Positions 16,491 through 25,583 of a stretch of 64,000 bases of DNA are shown piece after piece (the stretch's first letter is position 1; every line of letters begins with the position of its first letter). Source of the stretch: Verrucomicrobium sp. (GTDB lineage Bacteria > Verrucomicrobiota > Verrucomicrobiia > Methylacidiphilales > UBA1321); contig JAFIGT010000043.1 of the NCBI GenBank assembly GCA_017849585.1, positions 1 through 64,000 of the forward strand, given 5' to 3'. A program made the translations under genes and the position numbers. The notes below the pieces were generated by a model. It searched no databases and was not told the origin of the DNA. It saw only the letters and a program-made list of their open reading frames with translations.

Positions 16491-18371
16491 TTAGCGTTTT
16501 GCGAAAGCACTGTTAAGGTGCACCGTAGTGCGATCAAGAATCTCGCGTACTTTGTAAGTCAGTCCGTCGGTCTTGGTGATGCTTTGAATCTTCGGATTAC
16601 AGTAGCGGGCCCGAAGGATGGCCGCGAGTTGGCCGTAGCCGTAAACACCCTCATCGTTCATCTCCACCACAAACACATGATTGAAACCTTCGAATATCGT
16701 CTCGATTCCAACTGGCAGCGGATGAACGTGGCGCAAGTGGATTGACGAAACGCTATCGCCTCCCGATCGGGCTTTGTCAACAGCTTCGCGAATTGGTCCA
16801 TAGGTGGAGCCCCATCCGACAAGAAGAATATTGCCTTCGCCTGGCCCATGAATTTCCGGGAGCGGGAGTTCATTCGCGAGTTGGCGCAGCTTGTCGCGTC
16901 GCTTTGCAGTCATGGCCAAATGCAATTTCGGGTTTCCCGTTGGGTGACCGAGCTCGTCATGCTCCAATCCAGTAACAAGCGGATATTGGCCATCCGTGAT
17001 CTTGACTCCCGGTGGCGCATGATGGGTGATTTGACCCAATGTGTACGGCTTGAATCCGGCCGGGCGCGGAGAAAAATCGGGCCTGGGATCAGCCATTAAT
17101 ATACTGAGATCGGGCTCCTCGAATGCCTCGATACGGGTGGCCAGTGAAGCGTCACTCAAAATGAAGACGGGAGTGCTATACTGCCGGGCAATTCGGGCAG
17201 CCTCAATAGCAATATAAAAACAGTCTTCGACGGTTTTTGGTGCGAGCACGACGCGAGGGCTGTCGCCATGGCCGCCGAATATAGCCTGGTTCAGGTCGCT
17301 TTGTTCGACATGAGTAGGCAATCCGGTACTCGGCCCGCCACGCTGAACATTGACGATCAGGAGAGGAATTTCCGCCATGGACGCCCATCCAATGGCCTCG
17401 GTTTTGAGGGAAATACCCGGCCCGGAACTTCCGGTGACGGCGGTATGTCCGGCGAAGGCATACCCCAGCGCCATCGCGACGGAAGCCAACTCATCTTCGC
17501 ATTGAACAAAAAGCCCGCCGTACTTTGGAAGCTCGGCGCGAAGTATCTCCATGATCGAAGTCCATGGAGTGATCGGGTATGCCGCACCGTAACGAACACC
17601 GCCTGCAATGAGACCATAAGCCAAGGCCTGGTTGCCGTCCATCGTGACTTGAGGGCGTGCATCCGGTTTTTTCTCCGTTTTTTCAAATTGATAGAGATCG
17701 ATGACATTACCAACCGGATAAGCGTATCCCGCGTGAAAAGCCATGAGGGCGTTGTTAGCCACGCTTGGATCTTTTTTGCCAAAGCGCTCTTCCATAAGTT
17801 TCTCGATCTTGGGCACGCTCAAATCAAATATCTTCGCCAACAATCCGAGTAAGAAAATATTTTTTCCCTTGTCTTTGGCTGTGCCTCCGAGCGCCTCCAC
17901 CGTTAGGCCAGTCATTGGCACGCCGATATAAAAATGACCTTTATCGGTGAAATCAGGCTGCACGTGATCGGAATCGTACAGAAGAGTCCCGCCCTTTTTC
18001 AGAAAGCCGATATGGTCTTTGTAACTATGCTGGTAAAAAGCAACGAGGAAATCAGCTTCATCGCCGGCAGAAAGTACTTCCCCGGAGCCAATGCGAACCT
18101 GAAAAATGGAAGGCCCTCCCGAAATAGTAGACGGGATGGTCATGTAAGTCATGACATCCTGCGCACTGCGTCCGGCCAGTCGCGCGAGAAAACCGCCGAC
18201 GGCTTGGATACCGTCCTGAGAATTTCCAGCGATACGGATTACGGCATCGTTAATGAATTGCTGGCGGCGAGCCGTATTCTGTCCCTCCAGATTCCCGGTG
18301 ATGGAAGAAAGGTCGTTTATATCCGCATGTCCGGCACAACTTGTGAAATCCGATATATTTTTTTCTGTCAT
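16491..18371 (-). CDS. korA: 2-oxoacid:ferredoxin oxidoreductase, fused gamma-alpha subunit (KorA-like)
   Basis: The 626-residue protein joins a gamma domain (about 35-215; GNSQDGIQAVGGFLARLAG) to an alpha pyrimidine-binding domain. The latter has YPITPWTSIMEIL, QCEDELASVAMALGYAFAG, TGSSGPGISLKTEAIG and NVQRGGPSTGLPTHVEQSDL. A C-terminal transketolase-like domain (GNILLVGWGSTYGPI) follows. This is the arrangement of KorA enzymes that feed reduced ferredoxin from the TCA cycle. It has no Fe-S delta domain, so an external ferredoxin is needed. It is upstream of korB in one operon. Confidence 0.93.
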   Translation of the reverse strand: MTEKNISDFTSCAGHADINDLSSITGNLEGQNTARRQQFINDAVIRIAGNSQDGIQAVGGFLARLAGRSAQDVMTYMTIPSTISGGPSIFQVRIGSGEVLSAGDEADFLVAFYQHSYKDHIGFLKKGGTLLYDSDHVQPDFTDKGHFYIGVPMTGLTVEALGGTAKDKGKNIFLLGLLAKIFDLSVPKIEKLMEERFGKKDPSVANNALMAFHAGYAYPVGNVIDLYQFEKTEKKPDARPQVTMDGNQALAYGLIAGGVRYGAAYPITPWTSIMEILRAELPKYGGLFVQCEDELASVAMALGYAFAGHTAVTGSSGPGISLKTEAIGWASMAEIPLLIVNVQRGGPSTGLPTHVEQSDLNQAIFGGHGDSPRVVLAPKTVEDCFYIAIEAARIARQYSTPVFILSDASLATRIEAFEEPDLSILMADPRPDFSPRPAGFKPYTLGQITHHAPPGVKITDGQYPLVTGLEHDELGHPTGNPKLHLAMTAKRRDKLRQLANELPLPEIHGPGEGNILLVGWGSTYGPIREAVDKARSGGDSVSSIHLRHVHPLPVGIETIFEGFNHVFVVEMNDEGVYGYGQLAAILRARYCNPKIQSITKTDGLTYKVREILDRTTVHLNSAFAKR

Positions 18372-18432
18372 ATTATTATGCTAGGTGCTCCCTTGGACCT
18401 CTCGTTCGAGCTTTTTATAAGCATTCTTCGGA

Positions 18433-20754
18433 TCAATCCTTCTTTTTGAGACTCCAACCCGTCCATAAGCCGTAGATAAACCATGCCAGACTCATGATGC
18501 CGACGGCAAAAATCGTATCGCCGATGGTCCGCAGCCAACGCAAGGTTTGCATCTGCGGCGTGTGCAGAAACTCCGCCGAACGGGCATACCACATGCCGTG
18601 GTTCATGCTCGCCACGGTTTGCAAAAGCCCCACGGGCAGGAGGGACAAAGTCACCATGAGAGCCAATCCAATATTGAGCGCCCAGAACGCAAATGAAAGT
18701 GGCCCTTCCTTCCATTCATTGCGGCTATCCGCGCACCGCAGGCAAAAGAGCATCAAACCGATGCCGAGCATGCCATACACCCCGAACAGAGCCGTATGGC
18801 CATGTACCGGGGTCGTATTCAAGCCTTGCATAAAATAAAGCGCAACCGGCGGATTGATAAAGAATCCAAAAACTCCCGCTCCGATCAAATTCCAAAAGGC
18901 AACCGCGATGAAAAAGTAAATGGGCCAGCGAAAGACGCGCAACCATGGCCGCACCCGGCTCAATTTCAAATTCTCCGCCGCTTCAAAACCGACAAGCGTC
19001 AATGGCACCACTTCCAGTGCACTGAACACTGCACCCAAGGCAATCACACCCGTGGGAGTTCCGGTGAAGTACAAGTGATGCATTGTTCCAATGATGCCGC
19101 CGAAGAGAAAAATGGTGCACGACAGCAACACCGCTGCACTCGCCGTCGCGACGCGCAAGAGTCCCAGACGGCAGAAGAGAAATGCCATGACCACCGTGGC
19201 AAATACTTCAAAGAATCCCTCCACCCAGAGGTGCACCACCCACCAGCGCCAGTACTCCGCCATGGCCAGATTCGTGTGCTGCCCCCACATCAGGCCCGCG
19301 CCATAAAACAAACCAATCGCGGCAGATGCGACGAGGAAAAGTCCGAGCAAATGACGGTTTGCTCCGGGTTCTTTGAAGGCGGGTGAAATGGCGCGAATCA
19401 CCAGACCGAGCCACAGGAAAAGTCCGACGAAAAGGAAGAGCTGCCAGAAACGACCAATGTCCACGTATTCGTAGCCTTGGTGGCCAAACCAGAAATTCGC
19501 ATTCAAGCCCATGCGCTGACGGGTGGCGTACCATGTTCCGAAAAGCGAACCCACCACAATGATGAGCAAGCAGACAAAGAGAAGATTGACGCCCTCCCGC
19601 TGGAATTTCATTTCCTTCCCAGCCACGGCGGGCGCGATAAACAGCCCCGTCGCGAGCCATGCCGTGGCGATCCAGAAAATACCGATCTGCACATGCCAGG
19701 TGCGCGTTACCGAATAAGGCAGCCAATCAGCCAAAGGGATGCCGTAAAATGCCGTTCCTTCCACGCCATAGTGCGCCGTGGCCACACCCACCGCAATCTG
19801 CACCACAATCAGAGCCGTCACCGTCCAGAAGTATTTAAACGTCGCCCGCATGGAAGGCGTGACTTCGAGATTTGCAAATGGATTGCTCGGCGGCGGCTCG
19901 GGCAGTTCATCTTCGAGCTTCAAGGCATGATACCAGATCATCACGCCAATACCCGCCAGCAGAAGAACAAAGCTCGCCACCGACCACAGAATCATGGAGC
20001 CGGTCAATTGGTTACCAATCAGCTTCTCCGGCGGCCAGTTGCTCGTATAGGTGACAAGTTCTCCCTGACCATTCGGTGTGACCGCATTTGCAACCGTTGC
20101 CGAACGATTAGTGCCGCACGCCCATGTAGCCCAGAAGAAGAACGCGTTCAATTGCTTCTGGCGCTCATTACTTTTGATCGTCTTCGCCGGAAGGGCATAA
20201 GCTTCCCGAAGCTGGTGAGGAGTCATTGTGCCATCACTTAACCACGCAATATCAGCAGGAAATTCACGAGCATCGCCAAAGAGCGCGGCATAATAGCGAT
20301 TCATGGCATCGACCGCCGCAGTACGATCCGCCGAAAGGGTGATCGTTTCCGTCGCTGGATCGTAAGTATTGGTTCGAATTTCTTTCTTCAAACGTTCCTG
20401 AAGCGCTGCTTGATTCGGCGCGTCGAGGTCCTTGTAATCTTTCTGAAAATCGCGTTGCGACCACAGTTGCAAAATGAAAAGGGATTCGCGATGCAGGTAG
20501 TCCGCTGTCCAGTCAGGTGCGACGTAAGCCCCATGCCCCCAAATCGTGCCGAGCTCTTGTCCTCCAATGGATTGCCAAACGTTCTGGCCATTCTGAATAT
20601 CCTCTTTCGTCAGAAGAACGGCCCCATTGGCTGTCACCACCTTGAGTGGGACCGGTGGCTTATGCTGCCAGATTTCCCAACCGTAATAGCTCAATACGGC
20701 CAGGGAACCGATGGTAATGAACGCGAAGGCCAGCCAGAGTTTGAAGTAACGCAT
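18433..20754 (-). CDS. norZ: Quinol-dependent nitric oxide reductase (qNOR)
   Basis: This single-subunit enzyme reduces 2 NO to N2O with electrons from quinol. The N-terminal part has one transmembrane helix and a periplasmic domain without a haem c motif (NGQNVWQSIGGQELGTIWGHGAYVAPDW). About twelve helices of the haem-copper oxidase fold follow, with HLWVEGFFEVFATVV, MHHLYFTGTPTGV and HGHTALFGVYGMLGIGL supplying haem and non-haem iron ligands. I start it at the ATG at 20754 (MRYFKLWLAF) because a farther upstream start would run through the palindrome in the promoter. It is divergent from an NsrR-like gene. Confidence 0.94.
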   Translation of the reverse strand: MRYFKLWLAFAFITIGSLAVLSYYGWEIWQHKPPVPLKVVTANGAVLLTKEDIQNGQNVWQSIGGQELGTIWGHGAYVAPDWTADYLHRESLFILQLWSQRDFQKDYKDLDAPNQAALQERLKKEIRTNTYDPATETITLSADRTAAVDAMNRYYAALFGDAREFPADIAWLSDGTMTPHQLREAYALPAKTIKSNERQKQLNAFFFWATWACGTNRSATVANAVTPNGQGELVTYTSNWPPEKLIGNQLTGSMILWSVASFVLLLAGIGVMIWYHALKLEDELPEPPPSNPFANLEVTPSMRATFKYFWTVTALIVVQIAVGVATAHYGVEGTAFYGIPLADWLPYSVTRTWHVQIGIFWIATAWLATGLFIAPAVAGKEMKFQREGVNLLFVCLLIIVVGSLFGTWYATRQRMGLNANFWFGHQGYEYVDIGRFWQLFLFVGLFLWLGLVIRAISPAFKEPGANRHLLGLFLVASAAIGLFYGAGLMWGQHTNLAMAEYWRWWVVHLWVEGFFEVFATVVMAFLFCRLGLLRVATASAAVLLSCTIFLFGGIIGTMHHLYFTGTPTGVIALGAVFSALEVVPLTLVGFEAAENLKLSRVRPWLRVFRWPIYFFIAVAFWNLIGAGVFGFFINPPVALYFMQGLNTTPVHGHTALFGVYGMLGIGLMLFCLRCADSRNEWKEGPLSFAFWALNIGLALMVTLSLLPVGLLQTVASMNHGMWYARSAEFLHTPQMQTLRWLRTIGDTIFAVGIMSLAWFIYGLWTGWSLKKKD

Positions 20755-20775
20755 AATTTTTTGAAGGGTAAAACC

Positions 20776-20801
20776 AATTGTGGATAAGTCTATCCACAAT
20801 T
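20776..20801. promoter_or_regulatory. 11-bp perfect palindrome between norZ and the Rrf2 gene
   Basis: AATTGTGGATA and TATCCACAATT are exact inverted repeats around an AGTC spacer, 22 bases upstream of the norZ ATG. It is a strong candidate operator for the divergent Rrf2 regulator. The half-site contains TGTGGATAA, identical to a DnaA box, but a replication role is unlikely here. Confidence 0.6.
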
Positions 20802-20817
20802 AATAAGCCAAGCATTC

Positions 20818-20846
20818 TTGCAGTCAAGCAGATATCAGGATATGTT
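20818..20846 (+). promoter_or_regulatory. Candidate promoter of the NsrR-like gene
   Basis: TTGCAG (20818-20823) and TATGTT (20841-20846) are separated by 17 bases, ahead of the ATG at 20876. A small ATATC-AG-GATAT inverted repeat overlaps the -10. Confidence 0.5.
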
Positions 20847-20875
20847 TGTCCGATATATTTATATAAGCACCCCAT

Positions 20876-21334
20876 ATGATCATCTCTCAAACTGCGGAAT
20901 ATGCGCTTCGGGCCATCGTGTGCCTGGCCGCCGGTGACGGTCACGCCCAAACAACTCAGGAAATAGCCGAAACGACAAAAATTCCAGCGGACTATCTTTC
21001 CAAGATATTGCAAAATCTTCGTCGTTCCGGACTAGTTTCCGCTCGAAGAGGTCTGCACGGAGGCTTTGTGCTTTCAAATTCTTCCGCTGAAGTGAGCGTT
21101 CTTGCAGTGATCAACGCCATCGATCCGGTCGAACGCATCGTCACATGTCCGCTTAAACTGGACTCACACGGCTCCCATCTATGTCCGCTTCATTGCAAAT
21201 TAGATCAAGCAATGGAAACCATGGAGAAAGCTTTTGCCGCTTCCAGCATCCGTGATTTATTAAAAACTCCTTCAAAAAGCCGCCCGCTGTGCGGTACGCC
21301 GGGAAAGAAGAGAGCCCCGCAGCTTCGAAAATGA
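20876..21334 (+). CDS. Rrf2-family regulator, NsrR-like
   Basis: The 152-residue protein has the Rrf2 start MIISQTAEYALRAIVCLAAG, a winged helix (IPADYLSKILQNLRRSGLVSARRGLHGGF) and the cluster motif CPLKLDSHGSHLCPLHC, whose three Cys resemble the Fe-S ligands of NsrR. Placed head-to-head with NO reductase, it is most likely the NO-responsive repressor of norZ. The basic C-terminal tail (about 20 residues after the core) is longer than usual. Confidence 0.88.
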   Translation: MIISQTAEYALRAIVCLAAGDGHAQTTQEIAETTKIPADYLSKILQNLRRSGLVSARRGLHGGFVLSNSSAEVSVLAVINAIDPVERIVTCPLKLDSHGSHLCPLHCKLDQAMETMEKAFAASSIRDLLKTPSKSRPLCGTPGKKRAPQLRK

Positions 21335-21519
21335 ATGATCTCGAATCGCTTAAGGTATCTACGGTAATCAGAATCATTTTGGTCATTACTCTACAACAAA
21401 AAGCCAATCGATGAAGCCCTGCTTTAGGGTAATTCTATACAATATGGCCTGCGTTGGGCGGATTAATCCGCGGCACCAAGATTAACCGAGCGATGAGGGA
21501 ATTTGCACACCCAGTTAAA

Positions 21520-21700
21520 GTTCTATGGCTTCGGCAGACTTGAATCAAGCCATCGCTTGTTCTGTTATCGTGGAAAAACTCGGTGCAAATTAACCCTTGA
21601 AACCGAATCGGGGTAAAGGCACCACCTTTTTCGTCCGTCTACCCATCACTGGTAAAAACACGTTTCTTCGATCCATTCACGAAAAGTTACTTGGAACGAT
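21520..21700 (+). pseudogene. Remnant of a histidine kinase ATPase domain
   Basis: Two frames give pieces of a kinase C terminus. LNQAIACSVIVEKLGAN resembles the helix after the G1 box (G-x-GL.I...IVE..GG). After a stop codon, RGKGTTFFVRLPI is a clear G2-box end. Stops and a frame change separate them and no N-terminal part is present. It explains most of the 350-base gap between the Rrf2 gene and the PAS/SpoIIE gene. Confidence 0.55.
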
Positions 21701-22811
21701 AGAGGCAGAGCAGAGATAGATCATCCGGTAGATGGATTTGACCGCAATACTTGAGCAATTCGCGTTCGATGCGTTCCAACGCCATCTCTGGATTACTGTA
21801 ATCTTGGGGATAGGCAATATGGCAAAATCCATCCATTCCGAGGGCGTTTCCAGCAGCATCATCAATTTCGGTAGCACCATCCGTATAAAGAATTAAACTG
21901 TCGCCGACTTCCATGCGTTCCTGAACGGGATGGTACACGGTCTTATCAAAGAGTCCTAGGCAGGAATCTTTCTGGCTCAAGATAAAGATATTCCGATTCT
22001 CTTTGATTAGCAGAGGCGATACGTGTCCAGCGCTGGCATAGGTGATGATGCCAGTAGCCGCGTCTATGACACAATGGACTCCCGTGGCGAAATAATCATT
22101 TTTGTTGGCCAGAGTATGGAACCGGGCGTTGAGTGCCTCCAGAAATTGGGTCGGATCACCCAAGTGATGGCGATATTCTTCCCACAGCGCCCGAAGCTGC
22201 ATAGTGTAGAGGGCCGCCGCCACACCATGTCCGGTCACATCGGCCATGAATACGACATAATGATCCGCATCGAGTTGCTCGACATGCATGAAATCGCCTC
22301 CAACCGCATCGCGTGGAACACAGCGGGTAGCGATTCGAAGGCGTGAGTCCTGAACCAGTTTGGATCGCATGGCGCTTTTTTGAATTAGTCGTGCTCGATC
22401 TAAATCCTGGATCGCCTCCGTGACATCCCGGAATATCTCCACACCGCCAATGATATCCCCCTGCGCCGTCCGCAGAGGAGCGACGGAAACCTCCACCGGA
22501 ATACGGGCTCCGGTTTTAGTTTGAGCAAATACCAAGATCGGCCTCTCGCTTGACGCACCGGTGAGAATGGAGCGAAAAAGCGGACAACGATTGCCCCTGC
22601 AAAGTATATTGCTGTCCTTATCGATGGGAACGAGAAGATTGTCCGAACAACGGCGTCCTACCACCTCATTGCGCTTCCAACCTGTCATACGCTCCGCCGC
22701 TCGATTCCAGAAAATGATCTGCCGATCGCTATCGGTGAGATAAACACCGTCTGGCATCGCATCCAAAATAGAAAAGGAAACCTGTGTTTCTTTATCGAGT
22801 ATTGCGTTCAT
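21687..22811 (-). CDS. PAS domain / SpoIIE-type serine phosphatase
   Basis: The 374-residue cytoplasmic protein has a PAS domain (about 12-135) with GVYLTDSDRQIIFWNRAAERMTGW and a Cys cluster GRRCSDN...LCRGNRCPLF. A PP2C/SpoIIE phosphatase domain follows (about 165-372) with metal-binding GGDFMHV, FMADVTGHGVAAALY and DGATEIDD. Such proteins act like RsbU in partner-switching control of sigma factors or second signals. No anti-sigma or STAS partner is visible nearby. The Cys motif in the PAS loop could bind a redox or metal cofactor; this is inference. Confidence 0.88.
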   Translation of the reverse strand: MNAILDKETQVSFSILDAMPDGVYLTDSDRQIIFWNRAAERMTGWKRNEVVGRRCSDNLLVPIDKDSNILCRGNRCPLFRSILTGASSERPILVFAQTKTGARIPVEVSVAPLRTAQGDIIGGVEIFRDVTEAIQDLDRARLIQKSAMRSKLVQDSRLRIATRCVPRDAVGGDFMHVEQLDADHYVVFMADVTGHGVAAALYTMQLRALWEEYRHHLGDPTQFLEALNARFHTLANKNDYFATGVHCVIDAATGIITYASAGHVSPLLIKENRNIFILSQKDSCLGLFDKTVYHPVQERMEVGDSLILYTDGATEIDDAAGNALGMDGFCHIAYPQDYSNPEMALERIERELLKYCGQIHLPDDLSLLCLYRSK

Positions 22812-22889
22812 GAAGGAGGTCCGTTGGAGATTTAAAGGAGGCGCACAATCGGTTCAGACAGACTCTTATATACATGGATCTTCTTTGAC

Positions 22890-24950
22890 CTATGACCGTT
22901 CTTTAAAAGCATGCCCCGGAATAACAGCTTCAGAAGGAAGACTTCTCTTTCCCAAAAAAAGTTTTTCCGAATCGCCGGACAAAATATTTACAGAATCTCT
23001 CCTTCTTTCCGGCATAGTGATTTTTTTATGTTGAACCGTAACTTTCTGGGCACGTTTCGGACTACTTGTGGAATGATCGAACGGAAGTGTCTCAACGGCG
23101 TCCGTCCTCAATTCGTATTGGCGGCCAGGTTCTCTTGAAACCCCTTGCCCTCCACCAACCATAGCCTGCAATTCCTGTACGGCGGCACGCAACTCAGACG
23201 ATTGAGCGTTCAGTTCTTCAGCCGCTGCGGCTGTTTCCTCGGCATTGGCGGCATTGCTTTGAGTAACCTTATCCATTTGAGAAACGGCCGTGTTGACCTG
23301 ATTAATGCCCGTGCTTTGTTCATGGGAGGCTGAGGCAATTTCGGCAACCAACTCATCTACCTTATACGCTTTGTCAACGACTTCGCGTAGCTTGACACCG
23401 ACCGACGTGCAGATTTCCACGCCTTGATCACTCTTAGCGATAGCATCCTGGATCTTGTTCGCTGTTTCCTTGGCAGAAACGGCACTTCGATGAGCAAGGC
23501 TACGCACCTCATCGGCAACAACGGCAAATCCCATTCCTGCGTCCCCTGCCCGCGCAGCCTCAACGGCTGCATTTAAAGCAAGAATATTGGTTTGGAAGGC
23601 AATTTCATCAATGGTCTTGATAATCTTGGAAATATCATCACTGGATTTCTTGATGGCTTCCATCGCGAGATTCATTTTTTCCATTTCTGCCGTGCCGCTA
23701 TCGGCAGCTTGACGGGCTTCGGCAGCCAAAATTTTAGCATTGACGGCACTTTCGGCGTTGTGGGCGGTCATGCTCGCCATTTCTTCAATTGATGAACTGG
23801 TTTCTTCCAGTGACGCGGCTTGCTCGCTAGCCCCTTCGGCCAATGATTGGCTCGCCGAAGAGACTTGTCCGGCTGCAGCAGAGGTTTGCTCGGCACCACC
23901 GGTGAGTCTCTCAATCAAAGAGCGGATGGGCACCGTGATGCTACGAGTGATGAGTGTGGCGAGAAATGCACTCAATCCCATCGCGATAAACAGTCCAACA
24001 ACCATTGTTAATCTCGCCGCTACGAGGGACATGGCTGAGAGATCAGCCGTTTCAACCGTACGAGAAATAGCCGTGTCGACGATCTGATTTGTCGTTTCAG
24101 TGAGTTCAGTCGTCAATGCAACTCGGTCGTTTTGTAATTTCACTTCATCTTGCAGAAGAGCAACCAAGTTATTGGCAGCTTCTTTGTAATTCATGGCGCT
24201 TTCCCTAGCTTTCTTGAGTTGATCCATGTTTGACTGACGATGAATCAACGGAGTTACTTCATTGAGGATGCCGTTCATGGCGTTAAAATGTTCCAAACTT
24301 TTCTGTACCGCATCCGGATTATGTTCAATCAAGGAATGGGTGGCCGCGATGCGAATTTGGTTTCCTTCATTGCGGCATCTGGCGATAAGAGAAATCTTCA
24401 GGGCACGTTCCTGAAGTGCTTCAAGCGGAATTTTTGCCGATATTTCTTCTCGTAGTTTTTGAACCTGAGTGTCGAAGAGCAGATTGAAATTAGTAGCAAA
24501 CGCAGCTCCATTTTCGTAAATAGCTGTGATATTATTTTTCTTGGCTTCCTGATTTTGAATGGTTTCGTCAATTTTTTTCGTGTATTCTTCGAGTCTCTGA
24601 GCCAATGGATCAACCGCCGCACGCAATTTAGGCAGGTGAGGAGAACGCATCGCCAGTTCTTTTGCTTCAGCTACCTTAGTTTTGATGGCCTGGAGCGCCT
24701 TTAATGTGATCCCCCGTTGTTTTTCATCCCCGGTTAAGCTGTAGGTTCGTATTGCCATCCGCATATCAGCCATTTGCTTTTGCATCTCCCCGAGAATGCT
24801 CAACTCTGCAGCGTATTCTTTGGAGAGGATTTGAGCTGAACGAGAAGAAGCCGTCATTACCGTAATGGCCATGCCTCCTAAAATCAGTGAGATCAAAACA
24901 AGCACCGTGAAACCCAGTGCAATTTTTTTTCCAAGCGTCAATTTTTTCAT
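22890..24950 (-). CDS. Methyl-accepting chemotaxis protein
   Basis: The 686-residue receptor has an N-terminal transmembrane helix (about 10-32) and a helical periplasmic sensor domain of about 270 residues (four-helix-bundle type). A second transmembrane helix (about 305-330), a short HAMP-like [15 protein letters not shown] and a long coiled-coil signalling domain follow. The highly conserved hairpin tip reads [20 protein letters not shown] then [16 protein letters not shown]. Its basic C-terminal tail lacks an obvious CheR-docking pentapeptide. The ligand is unknown; its place beside the NO reductase hints at taxis to respiratory substrates or NO. Confidence 0.94.
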   Translation of the reverse strand: MKKLTLGKKIALGFTVLVLISLILGGMAITVMTASSRSAQILSKEYAAELSILGEMQKQMADMRMAIRTYSLTGDEKQRGITLKALQAIKTKVAEAKELAMRSPHLPKLRAAVDPLAQRLEEYTKKIDETIQNQEAKKNNITAIYENGAAFATNFNLLFDTQVQKLREEISAKIPLEALQERALKISLIARCRNEGNQIRIAATHSLIEHNPDAVQKSLEHFNAMNGILNEVTPLIHRQSNMDQLKKARESAMNYKEAANNLVALLQDEVKLQNDRVALTTELTETTNQIVDTAISRTVETADLSAMSLVAARLTMVVGLFIAMGLSAFLATLITRSITVPIRSLIERLTGGAEQTSAAAGQVSSASQSLAEGASEQAASLEETSSSIEEMASMTAHNAESAVNAKILAAEARQAADSGTAEMEKMNLAMEAIKKSSDDISKIIKTIDEIAFQTNILALNAAVEAARAGDAGMGFAVVADEVRSLAHRSAVSAKETANKIQDAIAKSDQGVEICTSVGVKLREVVDKAYKVDELVAEIASASHEQSTGINQVNTAVSQMDKVTQSNAANAEETAAAAEELNAQSSELRAAVQELQAMVGGGQGVSREPGRQYELRTDAVETLPFDHSTSSPKRAQKVTVQHKKITMPERRRDSVNILSGDSEKLFLGKRSLPSEAVIPGHAFKERS

Positions 24951-25222
24951 AATGGTCCTTTCCGATTGTCAGTTTGGTTAATGCATATATTGTGGACGTT
25001 CTTATCCATTTTTATGAAACCATTCTCTTTCATCGGACAAACCTCACCTATAATTTAAATATTTAGACTCAATGGAACCCTAATAATGGAACAATGTATT
25101 ACAAAGAATTATTTTTCTGGGCTATTCCACCAATGCCTCAGTTGAAGCGCCCCAGATACCCTGAAGGCTCTTCCTATCTTGCTTAAAGATACGGATGATT
25201 AGCAAATCTTCTTCTGAAACCT

Positions 25223-25242
25223 CCACGGTCTTACGACCGTGG
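25223..25242. repeat. 8-bp perfect hairpin
   Basis: CCACGGTC and GACCGTGG flank a TTAC loop. No T-run follows on either side, so it is not a typical intrinsic terminator. It sits about 50 bases before the ABC ATPase remnant. Confidence 0.5.
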
Positions 25243-25289
25243 GCTCTTCAGATCCAGAACGGACGAATCCGTTTTGACTGGCGCATTAC

Positions 25290-25440
25290 ATAGGAGCATC
25301 GGGTTCAGGCAAGACAACGCTGATGGATATTCTGACCTGTCTGGATACTGCAACGGAGGGAAAAGTATTGCTCGACGATATGGATGTGGCATCGCTTGGC
25401 GACGAGCCTCGTAGCGCCCAGATTTTTTGGGAATCAAGAC
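25290..25440 (+). pseudogene. Fragment of a MacB/LolD-type ABC ATPase
   Basis: Reading + strand from 25290 gives IGASGSGKTTLMDILTCLD with a following TATEGKVLLDDMDVASL, the Walker A region and next beta strand of an ABC export ATPase. There is no upstream start or N terminus, and the frame runs into a stop after about 50 residues with no Q-loop, signature or Walker B. It is a gene remnant, possibly cut by insertion of the element. Confidence 0.65.
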
Positions 25441-25583
25441 GTTAAGAAAAATGAACGCCGTTTTGAGATGGCGTTTTGTTGCGGCCTTGTAAATTGGTGA
25501 GAAATCATCACGGATGAAATCGCCTCGGGAATAACTCACGTTCCCACGCGAGGAATGTCCGATATGAAAGAGATGGCCATAAA

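Larger units (their letters stand above)
24951..25583. other. Intergenic block with decayed sequence; possible left flank of the mobile element
   Basis: These 630 bases hold no intact gene. They contain a perfect 8-bp hairpin (CCACGGTC-ttac-GACCGTGG, 25223-25242) and an ABC-transporter fragment. I looked for a tRNA gene or a copy of the attR sequence and saw neither, so the left end of the element is not fixed. Confidence 0.5.

Noticed and set aside
20777-20800. Two DnaA-box-like sequences (TGTGGATAA and TATCCACA) suggesting a replication origin
   Set aside because: They form one perfect palindrome in a divergent promoter, with no AT-rich unwinding region or further boxes; an operator is simpler.
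25231-25260. Possible intact tRNA gene at the left end of the element
   Set aside because: Only one hairpin is present; no D, anticodon or T arms and no match to the attR sequence.
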